Shown: positions 39,246 through 54,001, counted from the stretch's first letter. The stretch is DNA of 64,000 nucleotides from Linepithema humile (GCF_040581485.1 NC_090130.1:23887918-23951917); one strand, 5' to 3'. Notes: a model not told the origin generated them from the letters alone. Translations and numbers: made by a program.

Positions 39246-39293
39246 GACGGCGGTCGTCTGCGACGGCGGTCGTCTGCGACGGCGGTCGTGTTC
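39246..39293. repeat. 16-bp tandem repeat, three units
   Basis: The unit GACGGCGGTCGTCTGC is repeated exactly twice, followed by a third copy that diverges in its last three bases. It is a GC-rich island inside AT-rich DNA. Confidence 0.92.
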
Positions 39294-42200
39294 GAAATAA
39301 ACGCGCTTCACTTGAACTACTTGACGGAACGGAACGAAAACAAGATTAAGCTTACGGGGCGCGGCTGGAAAATACAACTGAAATATTGATGACCCATAAA
39401 TCCGAGTACCAATGCGTTGGAGCTCTTACGCGGCTATAAATTATTAAATCGACTTGAGTGATATAATCGACAGATCTTCCACAAAGAGAAGTTCCCCCCT
39501 AATGGGTTTATTCCCACGAGAGCTACACCTGGAATCGCTTAATTACGGGATCGATATGCAGCAACGCTTCGATAAGCTCAATGTATCCGAGTTATTATTC
39601 TGCATAATATTTCACGGAGAAAGCTTGTAGTCCGTATAAAAAATTATAACTGGTGGCACAAAAATAGTATTAAAATTGGGGTCATATTAAAATTGCAATA
39701 TTCTTTATGATAAATGTACGCGGATAAATATAAATTTATCATATTTATTTTAAGCACATTAAAAGCTTTGATTTGATAATTTATTAAAATTTAATCCATT
39801 TAAAAATTCATGAGAAATCAAAACTTATTGCCTATTTATGTATCTGAAATTTAGCACAAAAAGCACAATTTTCATCATTTATAATTTATGAATGTTTGAT
39901 GTTTTTACATTTTTGGTACATCTTTATATATTTTAAAGCAAAATTAAATCCAAATTAAATTGATTAACTTATTTCTGCTAAATAATCAGCATCTAATATA
40001 ATCGTGAATGAAACAATTTTCTTGATCATGTTTGACAAAAAGATATCACAGCAAACGGCGACAGAACGCGATATAACTCGAGCTTAATCGTATCCTGGAT
40101 AACTGGGTATCTGTTAGAAGGCGAATAATTTGAAACTCCTTCCTGCGTTTCGTGACTTTTTCGTTTGAGAAGCGAATTGGATGGTTTAAAAGCGCACCTA
40201 AGGAAATGGAACGAAATTGCAGATAAGAAGCATGCGGAAAACGTTCTGTCCCTGCGCGAGTCTCAAAGAGAACGTTAAGAAATTAGGAAAATTTTAAACC
40301 GGTGATAATTTCGTAAGAATGCTTTCTCTTCACGTACCTGCTTCGTAGACATCTTAAATTAAATCACGAACGATTTTATCAAGGCGAATGTAAAAGCACG
40401 TAATTACAAAGGACAGAACAAATTGAAAGTACGAAATATGTGAAAAACTTTGATTAGAGCGCGTGTACACACATTGCAAAATTTTAAATATAATTGAATT
40501 ATTTTTTTTTCTACAAATATGTTATCAAAACTTTTAAAAATGCGTAATATACAATTTTTCTTGTTTTCTTTTAAATACAAGAATAAATTTGCAAGTATGA
40601 ATCTTAACTTACAAAAAAATACGATAAACCTATAAAAATTGTGGGAAATTATATCAAAAGGGAAGAACAAGAATCCCCAAAGAAAATCACCAGGAAAATG
40701 GTAGAAAGCTTTGCTCGTTCGTGCGATCGGCGACCTCGTACTACCGGAAGGTCAGTAATTGGCTGTTACATTTTAAACAACCGACCGCGTGCGCTTTAAT
40801 TTACTTTTATTTCCGCTCCGGGAATTTTCGTTCCCGCTTTCGCGGAGGTTTATAACTGGACCCTACCTTCGCCCGACATTGGCTACATCGTGTGAAAAAA
40901 AAGGCTTTTTAGTGTACTGCTTCCATCCATCGTTCTTTTACTCTCGATCTTGTGAAGCTCTCACAGCTGCTTAGGGAATTTTAAGTAGTGCGTTGAAGCG
41001 CGTGCGAAATATCTACTCTTAAACCGCCAAATAATAATAATTTTTTGAATTTAAAAGCACAATATAATCTTACATTTATTCATGGTTTTCTTTATATTGT
41101 ATGATATAGTCTTTCTAGAAATATCGCAATTATCAGATTTTATTTTTAGAACCGTGTGTTAAAAATTTTCATACTATGAGACTTATTATTTCGTACAAAA
41201 ATAATAAAGTTGCGGTTTTTAATAGACGGTGAACCATATCTAAGAAAATAGAGATATATTTTTATAGCGCAAAAATATATGAGCTTTCAGAAACATAAGA
41301 TATAAAATGTCTAAAGTAATTTCAGCAGTCGTGACTATCATGTGGTGCGAGAAAAACAGCATAGGAAAAACTCGCCAAAATTCCGACGTATCGTCGTGTA
41401 ATACAAAAGTTGGGATATAATCTTACTGTCCGCGGAGAGCGCAGTGAAAGCTAACGAGGCAATAAAAAAATTTAGACGCAAAAAACAGTGAGCCGGAAAT
41501 ATTGCAAAAAAGGACGTGTGTACGAACGGTCGATTGCTGTTTTCAAGTACGTCGAAAAATATCCGGCCGAGCGATAAGCCACAATTTATGTGCGTTCCGA
41601 CTAACTTACCATCCGTGTCACTGGCACGTTACTTGCGGATAAGCGTGCGAGATACGCTAAAACCGTACTCGAAGAGCCCGCTCGAAAATAGGTAAGGGTA
41701 TCGTAACGATACTTCGGAAGAATCCCAGTGCGCGAATAAAACTGATAGCGAACGTCGGAGTGAACGCGAGCCGCTATTCCTTTTTACCGCGCGGAGCTTA
41801 ACCAATGCTGCTGCAACCTCCATCCGGGGAATAGCTGGAAATGGAATGGGTAGGAAAGACGCGGCTGAGTAAGCGAGGCGGGGAGGGGAGGACAGACGGC
41901 GGAACTAGTTGGAGCTATCCCCATAAATATTAATTGAGTCTCCATCGGCAAGGGCGCGCGGAGAGAGATTTCGAGAACGTCGTGTCGTTCGGCAGAAAAC
42001 GAAAATCCGCAGGCCGCAGGGCCATAAATCCCCAAGTTTCTGCGGCTGTCTTTGCAAGCCGCGATAGTGACGAAGAGAAGGGAAATCGGTTTGGAGAAGG
42101 TTGATGGGCCCGATGTTACACCCCGCGGCCGGTACGCGTTGCCGTAGTCTTATCCTTCCGCTCTCTATTATGTTACACGCGGCGCGCTGAATAATCCGAG

Positions 42201-42612
42201 GAAGGCTCCCACCGTGCGCTCTGTGTTTGCTCTAGCGCTTGTTCCAAGCGCCGTAACGCGGTGCGTGCTCGCTCGTAGTTTGCCTGTTGTGAGTTTGCAA
42301 GCCGACTTATCAACCCTGCGAATATATCTTCCCAATTTCTCGCCCGCGCGTTATCAAGCGAACGATGCTTACTGCGTCGCTTTATAAACACCGCTCGTCC
42401 CGCGCCGACACCTGCACCGGAATACGCGGTACACGAAAATTTCAAACCGGATTAAGAGAAATCAAAATGTTGTAACAATAGAGGAGAATGCATTTGGATT
42501 AAATATATTATTTGCGTTAAATATATTAGAATTTTATTTTGGCCATTATGCTCACGATAATTGATTTTGCATATAGACAAGAAATTTTTGAAATACATTG
42601 TAATTTTAATCC

Positions 42613-43026
42613 CTATGCGTCATAGAGAGCATTTCTTTCTCTGCAAAAGTCGTGTTCACACGCTGGCGACGTAATGAAATGTGACATAAGTGAGTTTACG
42701 ACTATTGAGGATACGTTTGGCAGCGCATTCCTCAAAATATGAAGACACTTTTCCGCAACGTTACCAATCGAACAAATGGTTGATATAGATGATGGTAATG
42801 CACTCTCTAAGCGACTGCTTTTCTGAACGTACTGAATCTCGATTGCTAAAGTAGTGTGGAAAGAAAATTCAGGCTGACGTATAGGTTGCAGTATCCGCAG
42901 ATTGCATTCCGAACTATCCAATGAGAAATAGATTGTAGTCAATTTCTTGGGTGCATTCACCGAATGCAAGTCAAACGACGAGACATCGTTGTCGAAAATC
43001 GAAAAACGTCCCGTAGCAAAGCACAT
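42613..43026 (-). CDS. Doubtful hypothetical open frame, 137 codons
   Basis: This is the longest uninterrupted frame in the first 50 kb outside repeats. The predicted protein is Ser/Leu/Asn-rich with five scattered Cys in the C-terminal half and no recognisable domain, signal peptide or membrane segment. No splice-consistent neighbours were found. It could be a chance frame, a fragment of a fast-evolving gene or part of an unknown transposon. I list it because of its length, not because I believe it is a gene. Confidence 0.15.
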   Translation of the reverse strand: MCFATGRFSIFDNDVSSFDLHSVNAPKKLTTIYFSLDSSECNLRILQPIRQPEFSFHTTLAIEIQYVQKSSRLESALPSSISTICSIGNVAEKCLHILRNALPNVSSIVVNSLMSHFITSPACEHDFCRERNALYDA

Positions 43027-46000
43027 TCGCTAAAAGTGTACTAAAAGAAATGAAAGAATTCTTGAGTATCAGGACATTTGGATTAGCACTATCACGCTGG
43101 TTGTTTAATCGAAATTCACGTGGTGAATGTCATCGTAAAATTTTATAGAAGATTGCGTTTCGCTAGTCTATGATGACAATAATTAGTAATTTTAATGATA
43201 ATAATAATTTATCACATAATTTATTTAGTTTAAAAAAAATTCTACGCTGCAGAAATATTTGTACATTACACGTTACTTTATTTCTAAACCTTTATTATAA
43301 ATATAAATTTTATTTTATTTTATTTCTTCTTGCACATCTATTGGATATTTCAAGAAAATCCACATATTATATTTTAAATACATTGAAAGCGAAAAGATTA
43401 TATCATGAACTTTTCGCAAAAAAATATGAAAGTCAGCGAACATTGTTGTTTGTACACGTTGGTAAATATTAACATACCTAGATTTTAATCTTCTTTCTCG
43501 AATAATTTCATATTTGCGGTGTCATGCGAAAATGCGGGCGCTGATCGCTAGTGCTATTTGCTGTTTAGTCGCTGCTAACGATAAGATATCTGCAATGCTA
43601 CTTACAACGTAGACCATACGGCTTAAACTACCGCAATGCTAATGCTGATCTGTCCGACGATGAAAAGCAGGGGAAAAAAGGCGGAGAACAGAACTGAAAT
43701 TCTCACGCACGCAAGCAAGCAAGCGTCGTCGGTTTGCCAGAACGACTAGACGACGGCGTCTCACGATAGCGGTTGGTTGATGGCAATAAAGCGCTATCTG
43801 GCTTCCACTCCGAGTCACTTAACGTCTGCGAGGACGTTTAAAGTCCTTAGAAGCGCGAACCATCCGCGCTATAAAACACTACCTCACCACCTCCACCGCA
43901 GCTACTTATTATAACGACATTATCCTCGCTCCCCCTCATTAGCTATCCCATCAACGACACTTTCCACCACCCTTTCCCCGTTTTAAGCCCGGTGGTAGCC
44001 AACGATGCCGCCGGGATAAGTAGGAGGCACACTTTTTCCCACCTTTTCCCCGCGCCCGTCTCTTTCTTACTGTTCTTCGTCGACGCGCCGCGACGATCGT
44101 GACTGAATTAATTTCGGTTCGATGCGCGTAGTCGGTCGTAATCCATTTATCTCGAGAACGAGTTGTTACGCCGTAACTCCTTGCCCTTAGCGACCACGGG
44201 AAACAAGGCATTATCATTTGCGCGGATATCAGATCCTCATCTTTGCATAAAGTGCGCCTGTAGTAGTGGTAGTGATAATGTGGGGCACACGATTAAATAG
44301 ATAAGATTATTGACGCTCGTCGTGCAAAAATCGATTTTCATATCCTGCCGGGAAACGATCTAATCTTTTTTTTTCCCACGGAAGTCACACAAATAGTCCC
44401 TAATTTATGCATAAGTAAAATTAAAAATAATTCTCTCTACATTTAGTATATTAAGTTATTATCATATTTTTCCATGAAATAAATTTACAAAATAAGACTT
44501 TATAAAATTCTATAATTACAAAACAATCCAATTAAGATAATATTGCGATGAGTATCATATTAAATGTAAACATATGTACGCGTGGAAAGGCGAGAAAAAC
44601 AGGTATGGAAATTAACAATTCTTACGCGATAAAACAAGAGTAACTAAATTGAATATTACATAATTAATCACATTACTACCAGTAGGTCATTGTGATTAAT
44701 CGACGCGCGCGCGCTCCATTTAGTCCAAATAAACTTTTGTCTACCCACCCACTAAAATCTGCGACGTGTTAACACGCGTTACGGCGATTAATTCAATATG
44801 TCGCTTATGTGTATATGCGTGTGTTGTATGGGCTGACTGATCAAAACTGCCCGTATCTAGCTACATGTATAACATAATTCTACGCGTTAACTAAAATCAA
44901 CATTCGCTAGTGCATTTGACGCAATGTTCATTCGAAATTTTCATAGCTGACTGGTTAATTCGTGTCATGGAGGGAATTTAATAGCGAAATACATCGATCG
45001 CAAATGTGTATGAAACACTATGACCGCACTATTTATTGCTATTTTCGTGAAAAGAGTTTTTCGAAAAGATTACGCTTCTTCACAACTTTTCTACGTTTTC
45101 TAAAATTATGCAAACCCGCTAAATCATCTAGTTTCCTTAATCAGGAGGCAGCGAGATGTAAACAGAAAGTTGGTATCCATTTTTTACACAGGTCAGTAAA
45201 TTGCCTCACGCTAAAGTTTAACTTCGGCTCTTGTTAAGATGAAAACTTTTGAATCGAAAGGGAGGAGCTTCTGACGAAGTGATCGCACATTTTTTGCGGA
45301 TCAAGCTAATCCACCGTACTTCGCCGATGCATATTCACGAATCGATATATAAAGGTTATTCTGGATATAACGGAAAATTTTTGCAACGAACCGTTCTTTT
45401 CCCTCGAGTGTCGCAACGTAACATTAGTATTTAATCTAGTTAAACGAACAATTAATAGCTGATCTAAAAATAACGTTACTTGGATATTTATATCTTTCTC
45501 ATATTTTTCATGTTCGCTGCGCTAGTCACAAGATTCAATAAACTTTCTCGTTTACCTCGGTTTCCCCGTCTGAGATTTTTCCAGCCGCATTCAGCCACTC
45601 TCGTTCTTTTCCAACTGAAAGTCCTAAATCCTGCACGACGCAAAATTTCATCGATATTCTCTAATAAATTCGAATCGGTCGTTCGAGATTCCCAGTTCTA
45701 GTTGTAAATATTCAAAGTTTTTATTCCAATCAGTTTTTCTCCCTCCTGCTTCAGTTCTCCCGCTCATCTCCGTCCCCGTCTCTAACCCTCGGTTTCATTC
45801 TAACACGGTCGCATCGCGAGAAGAAGGAACAATCGAAGTTTTACTTGAGATGGATTTCCGGACGAGAAAAAAAAAGAAACTTCCTCGATGTTCGAGAAGG
45901 CTCGTGCCTGAAATCATATCTTGAAATTCTCAATGGGCTGTTGCGGTAAATTTCGGCGCGGAACCTCTCCCGAGCAGCTTGTGATTTACGCCCGAGGTAA

Positions 46001-47478
46001 ATCATCTTGCGTTATGCGTGCCTTTCAAACTACAACGAGCCCTTTCGCCACTCAAGATGTAAAACCGCAACGGGAAGAAACAAGCCGATACCCTCAAGCC
46101 CAATTTTACGTCTTAACAATCATTTTTTTCCAAATCGCGCAATATTCCCTTGTCTCGTTTATCTTACGCTTATTAATCTTCGTCAATTTCCGGTATACTT
46201 TGCCCGTCAATGTATCGGTTGAGAAATTACAAGTGCATACGTAAATGTTGACCAAAAAAAGAATGTTCTCGATAATCGACAATAATGTTCTTTACCAGAA
46301 GAAAAAAGAAATCTTTCCACAAATAACGTAATAATCGATAACAGTTTGTTACAGCTGCGTGAAGGTTTACACAATGGAACTCATACAAAGGAAGTAAATT
46401 AGTTCGCGGAATAAGCGCATCAATTTTCCGAGAAAATAATCGGTCGAGTAGAATTGCCTCTGGCGGTAGCTCCATAACGCGGAGTGCAAAGTATCGATAT
46501 CATTCGTACGCGACTCTTTTCACCGGCATGCAAGACGCGCGACAATCGCGTTCGATGACGTACGAGTAGGTAGGGGAAATTAAATTAAATTTAAATTAAG
46601 TTCAATTAATTAAGCTGCTCGCCCCGTGGGAACTACGCTTCTGCGCTCGCTCGTTGTCCCTGAAATTCACCTCCTGTGAAAGGGCTGCCTGAGAGGATAG
46701 TGATCCTTGCGTCTGGCGCCGGATACGGAACTAATCTCTTTTAAATTAGTATTAAATTCTAAACGGTCTCGAGTCCGTGCGCGGTGTTATTAAATTCCGC
46801 TGCGGTGCCACGTGTTGCCGTGAAATTTTCTCGCTTCGAGCGAGTCGGGCCCGATGTTTTACACCGATCATAAATACCGGTGGACTCTTCCATTACGCTC
46901 CGGCGGCGTTACGATTTCCGCAATATACGGTATAATCTTTCATCTCCGAAATTGTCTCGACAAGATTTAAAGAGCGCTTCGAAACATCTGTGGATTTTTA
47001 ATGATATGCGATTAATAACGTCGTATATTCAGTCCCGCTAACACTGTCAAAACACAAGAATTATAAAAACGAATAATTCAGAGTTATGATAAGTTTATGA
47101 TATTTTGAGCATGCCGATAAAGGCACTAATTGCAATAAGATATAACTCTAATTTCTCATGATCATAATTTCTCCTAGCAAACAGCCTTTTAGCAAAACAG
47201 TTTAATATAACGGCGGAGAGAATAAGCTCCACACGATCTCGCGCATCCATTCGTTCATTATTTTCCTAAACTTGCATTCCGCTACAATTTGATCTGGGAT
47301 CGCATACATCGGATCGTAACCGATGCTGTAAGTGGCAGGTCGCAAGACACTGCCACCAAAAGAGATATACGATAACGACAGACAATTCGAGCGAGCTTTC
47401 GAACGCCGTCGTCGGTACCGTGCCAAAGAGCTGAGACTACCTGCCCTAGCCTACACTGCCGTTCTAATAGCTGCTACT

Positions 47479-47505
47479 ATACACACACATACACATACAC
47501 ATATG
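47479..47505. repeat. (AC)n-type microsatellite
   Basis: A run of ACACAC/ATACAC units in otherwise unremarkable DNA. Confidence 0.8.
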
Positions 47506-50390
47506 CACAACTACTAGCTACTGCACACACATACTCGCGTATATATGTACCTTGGTATTTAAGCAACCAATTACGTCGTATACCGAGCGATCGTAACGGA
47601 GGATCGTAATATGGAAGCGGCGACTGTGCCGGTGCTACCTTATAAATTTCACAGAATTGGCTGCACCGAAGAGTCACGAGGCACGCATAGCCAGCAAAAA
47701 TGATACCGGGTGCGGTATTAAAATTTTCCGAAAATAAATGCCGCTGCTGCCGCATATATTATGCGTCGCAATTTGCTATGCGATTACGTGCACTTTCGCG
47801 TGCTAACTATCGATAATGCGATTAATATTGCAATATCTGCATTTTCGAAATGAATAACTTAAAGAATAAAGAATATTGGAAAATTTTACAAGATAACATA
47901 ATCATAGGACAGTGTTAATTGATTAATACAGTTTACATATCGACATATTGATTATGAAAGAATTTCTCATTAACGATAAAAATGTTTTGTAATAAGAATA
48001 TTTCTTGAAATATTTTAAAATTTATAATTTTTTAAATCTTTCTATCATCCGACACTTATAATGTTTGGGTATGAAAAACTATATAACGCGTGAGACCAGT
48101 CACGAATTGTCAGTCGTAGAATTATTTATGTGCACAATTTTTTATTTAGGGAAGCTTTTAATTTCTTATTTTAAAACACGTTTTAATGCACTCGGAAGTT
48201 TCTTTTTAGTTTAAAACAAGCGCAATTGTACCTTCAGAGTTTTCTTTCTGGAAATAGTCGCTAACATAGACATTTCTCTCTCGCACTAATAGAACGCATC
48301 TACCTACGTCGCAACTTGAAACTTGCAAAATATTCTCTAGAAGTTGTGGCTATGCGCCGTCTCGAGGTCACGTTTCTGGCTAGAGGCTGGCCTCGCGGAG
48401 GCTGAAAAATGAATCTTCTGCACTGTGAGACGAGATAGGTGCCGGGACGGTCATACATTTCGTACGAAAGGGTCTTCCTCAGTTTGACTTCTTTTGGGTA
48501 ACCGGAACTATATTGCAAGCCAACGTGTAGAATTGCTACTGGTTCATATTTCACGACGATGGATTAGAAGTAGTCGTCGATGCGGACTTTGTAAAGTTAT
48601 TTGTTCAATAATGCAATCAAACAATGCAATTATCCATTAATTATTACATAGCGTATCAAAATTACAGACTAATGAATATATCGTTGTTACCTGATTAATT
48701 GTCATATTGCAAAATTATTTTTACATTATGCAAATTATTGGTCTCGCGCTTCTTTATCTTTTCTTTATTTTTATTCCTGCTTCATCGCGTTAAAATAACA
48801 TGCTATAAACAAGTAAAACGATATCATAAATCGAGCGATCTAGCTGCTTCGAGTAAATAAACGCTCTGCGGAACTCTTTTGCGCCAGCGTACTGATGAAA
48901 CTTTAACTTCGATAATCCACCCTTCGTACTTTCGGTGCGAGCCCTGCCTTTCTTTCGTATGCCAACCGAAGTACATCCTTACGCAGCCCTCGATCCTTTA
49001 TATCTTCTGACTACCCGAAGTAAATAAATCACCGCGCCGCTTCAATATGTTCAGCGCCAAACAGCGATTACTCACGTTAAATAAATAGGCGATAAGTACG
49101 GTGATTATTACGTTGAGAGGCAATTCGTAAGCGCTCGTTAGGTAGTCGAAAAGGATAATTGCTCGACTGCTTGTTGTAATAATAGTCAGTAATTTATCAT
49201 AATCGCAAATAAACACCTTTCATAAACTTACTTGCTCAAGTAATTTGAAATAATTGTATTAAATATGTAAGGAATTGAAAGCAATGATGTAGTAAGTCTA
49301 CAGTAAATATCATACTCGCAGTTGTCGTTCTTAGCGAAACGATTAGCCTGTCGCGGCGGGAGTCTATAAAGGAAAGGACGTATGCAAAAGGGGTCGCTGC
49401 TTGAAGCATGGGATAAATACAGGCGACGTTAATAAAGTCTTATCGGCGTGAGGCCATGCGTGTCGACTTAAAGCCATGGACGCACTAATCCGCTATGCTA
49501 ATGTTAGTCGGCCGGGAAAATAGTCGAGCGAGAGGTAGTCCTTCGGGACACGCGTACTTTTACATGGATGTGAAGATACCGGGATTGCAAGAGACAGTTT
49601 GACCAAAAAAGGTTCGCTTAAAAATACCAAAGCTCTTACGACACAGAACATAATCGTGTAAGAAGAGTTTAAAACATTAAAATTTTTTTCAAATACTATT
49701 TTATTTTGTTCTCGATAGCTTCCGGAATATTTTTTTATATTTAATCGCAAGCTTATATCTTAAGCTAGAGGAAACGCGAATGAATTTTGCAATACAGATT
49801 CGGCATATTATATTTATAACGCCGACACGACGTAATCCGGGACATTGTATAATGCACAGTAAATCGGAAAGAAGGAAAGGATTCGATGGCAGATAGCCTT
49901 GCGAATAAAATCCAATCTGACGTAATGCAGAAGAGAGTACGTACAGCGTAACATATCTCATCTCGTAGTGACTTGTTTCATGCATATCTTTTTTAAATCT
50001 TTTTTTCTTTTGAGTTGAATAACGTGGATATTTGATTCCACTCTCGTGTTTTCTTTTGTTTGTCTTTTCGGCAATATCATTGCGAGAAAGAAGTAATAAA
50101 AATTTTTTTTGAATGGAGTAACATTTTATTTGTTATTTATTACATAAAAATGTCGATTACGATTGACAATGAGATTATGCAAAATTTCAGAATTTTGTAA
50201 TATTCATAAAATAAAATTTAATTTTTTTAACTATTTTTTGCTACACGTGTAACCATATTGCTTAAATCAATTATATGTGCAACATATGGAGAAATAATAA
50301 AAATATCTAAATAAGTTAATAAATTTGAAATAAAATTTCTTATAATTTATGCATTTATAATTTTCGTATGGTTTCTGAAATTTTGCAATT

Positions 50391-50396
50391 TTTATT
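50391..50396 (-). terminator. Candidate polyadenylation signal of the elongase gene
   Basis: TTTATT on the plus strand gives AATAAA on the minus strand, about 120 bases beyond the elongase stop codon. Another AATAAA overlaps the stop codon itself (within GAATAAACG). Which is used cannot be told from sequence alone. Confidence 0.45.
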
Positions 50397-50517
50397 GAAT
50401 TTACTGAATTTAAATTTGTGATTATTACAAATCAAGAATCTATATGCGTTTCTATTTACTAAAGTAGCTCTAAATTAAATTAACTTATTAGTTAAATTCT
50501 ATGACACTTCTACTCGT

Positions 50518-52845
50518 TTATTCAATCTTTTTCCTCAAGTATGATTTCTTATAATAATCTACAAACATGTAGAACAGGAAAACAATTTGAGACATGTAAA
50601 TGTACGCTAATGGTTTTCGCGTAGGCTCACAAGACGGTAGAAGTGCTTGGAACGTATGGGCTATCATGACAGTAAATTGAATCTGAAATAAAAAAAAATT
50701 ATATGATCTTTTACTGTGACAAGTGTATTTATAATAATTGATAACATAAAAAAAATTTATAATTTTTTGCATTTTGCATTATTTTATTACTTAAAAGCTT
50801 TTTTACGTTATATTTACATTATTAAAATATTTATTTTTATGTGAAATCCAATTTGCTCTTGAAACAGAGATATAAATAAATATTCGCGGGAAACCATGTA
50901 AAAGTAGCAAAGACACATAGTATTCATATATGTCTGACAGACGCGATATACCGCATGCAAAAAGCACACGCCATTTTGCCCTCCCTCCCCGATCGGACCT
51001 CTGACCGGAATTCTAGAGCGCAAAAGCTCCGCGCGAAATTAAACAACCACGTAACCCGATAAATCGTTCCGTCGATATCGCCGGAAATAAAAATTCTCTG
51101 GTAACGGATTATTTAATTAAAAACGGTACCGCGAGCCTTCGTCTACCCATCTCCCCGCCCCTCGCTGTTACGCTCAAATGCAAACCGAATTGGGATTTGA
51201 CGAGAACACGTGTGATTCTGCAAGCAGCGCTTACGGAGCTTTTCAATCCCTCGTGAAAAGCCAGTTATCGAGTTATGGAAGCGCTGTAACCACAATGAAG
51301 TCCGCGTATATGAACGTATCACGTGAAATACGCTATTTCGTATGCGCACGTGAATCTGGTAGATACGTTGTATTTTTCAAAACTATATAAAATTGAACAT
51401 AATTTAATTATTTCTTAAATAGCGATGATTAAAAGATCTTGTTAGTGTACTGTCAAATCGTGAAATGTAAATTAACGTAAAATGTCTACGTACCAATTGC
51501 AAAAGAGTCATATATTTTTTCCAAGGAGTAACTATCTTCTGCATTTTGGGTCCCAAACAAGTACAGAGATAATATATGTACATAATTACGTGTACTGCGC
51601 AATTAGGCAACATTATAAAAGTCCACATACCACCTGTGTATCAATTTATTTAATTATTACTTGCGCTTGTCATGATTATAAAATGCATATGCATAGTATG
51701 TTTATATATTTCAATATAGAATATCTTTCCCAATTGAATTACACATTTTATAAATTGTTAACTTACTTTAAACCTTTTTCAAAATTATTACGATTATTGT
51801 TATCTAATGCATACCAGGTGCATATTTGCAAGAGAGCCATACTGTAAAAAGAGTCATTGTGTGATGATATACGTGAAGAAACGACATTTGATTATACTTT
51901 TTTCTGAAGATGAAAATAACGGTATCTGCAAGCTCGATGATTTTCAGAATTAAAAACCACCACACCCAACGAGCCATCTGTAAATAATAAAAATTTATAT
52001 GCATTGGAAATTTTTTTATTAAATATTGTCTAATCAAACAGTTTTTAGTTTAACATATAGATCTCATGAGGAATAATATAAAACTTGACTTTATCATAAA
52101 CTTTAATCACAGTTACTTACGTTAAGCGACATAGGATCGTCTGAAATTACAAAAGGTTCGCATCCCACAGAAAGATGCGTTGTATAACCAGATGTAACTA
52201 TCTAAAAAGCAGATAAGATTATATAGTATATAAAATTATAAATCTAAAGACAAATTTAGTACATCTTATAACTTAAAAATCTTTGTCGGATGCATGTTAT
52301 TAAAATTATAAATTATACTTACACCATAAAATATAACAGCACTCGCAGTTGCGACAAAAACATTGTAACAAATCATAATCCTGGTAAGCGCATAAGGTTT
52401 TCTCTCTTTCATGTAAAATGGCCCAAGATAAAGTACGAAAGACAAATAAGCTAGTAAAATTAGTACTATACCAAATGGATTTGACATCAAGAGCCAATCA
52501 GAAACTCTGGGGTCTGCAAATCGAAGCAAGAAAAAGATACCGCGATGTTATACACAAAAAATAAGAAAAATCATGCAGTAAAAAAAGAAATTAAAAACTA
52601 TCAGTTAATATCAATGAAATATATGTGGAAAGCTACTTTCTAAATATAATTATATTATTACTCTATCAAAATTTAAGTTACTTATTGTATTTATTTATGT
52701 CGTATTATTTGACATATTCAGAGAGGAATACACTCATTTTATAATATATATATATATAATATCTATCCAGTTATTGTTTTATTCATTTATTTAACTTACC
52801 CGAAATTTCGTTGATGAAATAGTGATAAATGTCCATAATTCCCAT
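50518..52845 (-). CDS. Very-long-chain fatty acid elongase (ELO family), six coding exons, 261 aa
   Basis: ELO proteins are ER membrane 3-ketoacyl-CoA synthases that carry out the condensing step when malonyl-CoA lengthens a fatty acyl-CoA. In insects the products feed cuticular hydrocarbons, pheromones and membrane lipids. Coding exons (minus strand): 52845-52800, 52513-52323, 52201-52121, 51977-51815, 51633-51494, 50682-50518. All junctions are GT-AG and frame is kept. Visible features: DPRVSDWLL near residue 16, several hydrophobic segments (about 29-49, 61-79, 110-130), the catalytic histidine box HVYHH at 141-145, NCAVHVIMYIYY (171-182), 'QKIVTPWKKYMTLLQLIQF', and a C-terminal KKIE that fits a KKXX ER-retrieval signal. 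Length is normal for the family. A splice acceptor (CTCAAG) lies three bases before the ATG, and a donor at about 53121 suggests an upstream 5' UTR exon. The HVYHH box and N-terminus fit the ELOVL1/4/7-like insect group; the exact paralogue is undecided. Confidence 0.95.
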
Positions 52846-53118
52846 ATTCTTGAGAATAAAAATACGAAAGAAGAATATAAATATTTTAAATAATACTAGT
52901 ATGTGTGAATCCATTTGTAACTGTATATGTATATTGTGATACATATAAAACGAATATATATAAACATTTTTCGATATTAATCTAAAATCATGAAGCGTAT
53001 AAATAAATGCAAAAATAGGATTGGTAGGTTATTAATTTTCTTGGGATCAAAGCATTCCTGATCATTTAAAACGATGGAATAAAATCGTATTGAAAACTAG
53101 ATAATACTCGAAATACAT

Positions 53119-53180
53119 ACCTTCGAAGGAAGATTTAGTAAGCTCTTTTCACATCGTGATTCCAATTTGTACATGTCTGC
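53119..53180 (-). other. Probable 5' UTR exon end of the elongase gene
   Basis: On the minus strand 'ccttcgaag' is followed by a strong donor, GTATGT, at 53120. A pyrimidine-rich acceptor stands directly before the elongase start codon (first base after the AG at 52848). An untranslated first exon ending at 53121 would fit. The upstream limit is unknown. Confidence 0.45.
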
Positions 53181-53995
53181 CGACATTGAAGAGAGTAGCA
53201 CTTGCGTAACCGATATTGATGTTAACAACCCTTCGCGTCGATAACCCTACTGCGCTTTATACCCATCTGCAGGCCAAGAACCCCTAACGTCGGCTTAGAA
53301 CGCAAGGTTGTAATCGACGAGCAATGCGCCCCGCGAATCGCCAAAAAAGTACACGATAAAAGCATTTAATAAAAATCGCGTATTTTTAAGTCATGTAACA
53401 CAAAAAATATATAGTATTTTATAACTCGTAGTCTTCGATATATTAATAATTCCTAATATTTTAAATTTTTATATGAGAGAATAGTATTATTAAATTGTTA
53501 ATATTTTCTAGAATATATTTATACAGAGTAATATTTATACAAAGTAATCACATGAATATAAATTGAAACGATTCAGAGATATCAGAAATAGTAGTAATTA
53601 TATCGAGGAATATAGATATTTTTACATATTCGTAGGTGTATTAAATACAAGCGTACAGTCATGGTGGCGAATAATTATATTCCCAGTGGTACGTACGGCT
53701 TCTTCATAGTTATTTCAATGTAAATTCGAACCGACTTTGTACATACTTGTCTTGACATCATTGAGCCGACTTAAGAAGGTAGTCACGAATTGACCTATCT
53801 TAGTACCAGAAATTTAGTGTCCGATCTCTCCTAATCAGATCATCCAATTACTGCGTTTCGCATAGTTGAGCCGGACAAATTGATTTTCGTGTCTGGAATT
53901 CTTTATGTTTTCCCATTTCCTTTTACTCGTCCCTACAGAAATCGAAATGCTAGTATGCACTGGTCGCTTTGTGAAAAATTGATTTCTATGATTGA

Positions 53996-54001
53996 TTTAT
54001 T
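53996..54001 (-). terminator. Candidate polyadenylation signal of the decarboxylase gene
   Basis: AATAAA on the minus strand lies about 220 bases beyond the decarboxylase stop codon. It is weak evidence on its own in AT-rich DNA. Confidence 0.3.

Larger units (their letters stand above)
39294..50390. other. Non-coding stretch, no gene firmly supported
   Basis: AT-rich DNA with GC-richer islands at about 40.7-41.0, 41.5-42.4, 43.5-44.3 and 46.5-47.0 kb. The only frames I would look at again are minus 42613-43026 and minus 42173-42445; both are unrecognised. An (AC)n run lies at about 47479-47505. No transposon ends were seen. Confidence 0.5.

Noticed and set aside
42173..42445. A 90-codon minus-strand frame with an Arg/Glu/Gln-rich helical-looking C-terminal half
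   Set aside because: Looks somewhat protein-like, but I could not link it to any family or to flanking exons.
51178..51390. A 70-codon plus-strand frame
   Set aside because: It lies inside the last intron of the elongase gene on the opposite strand and shows no motif.
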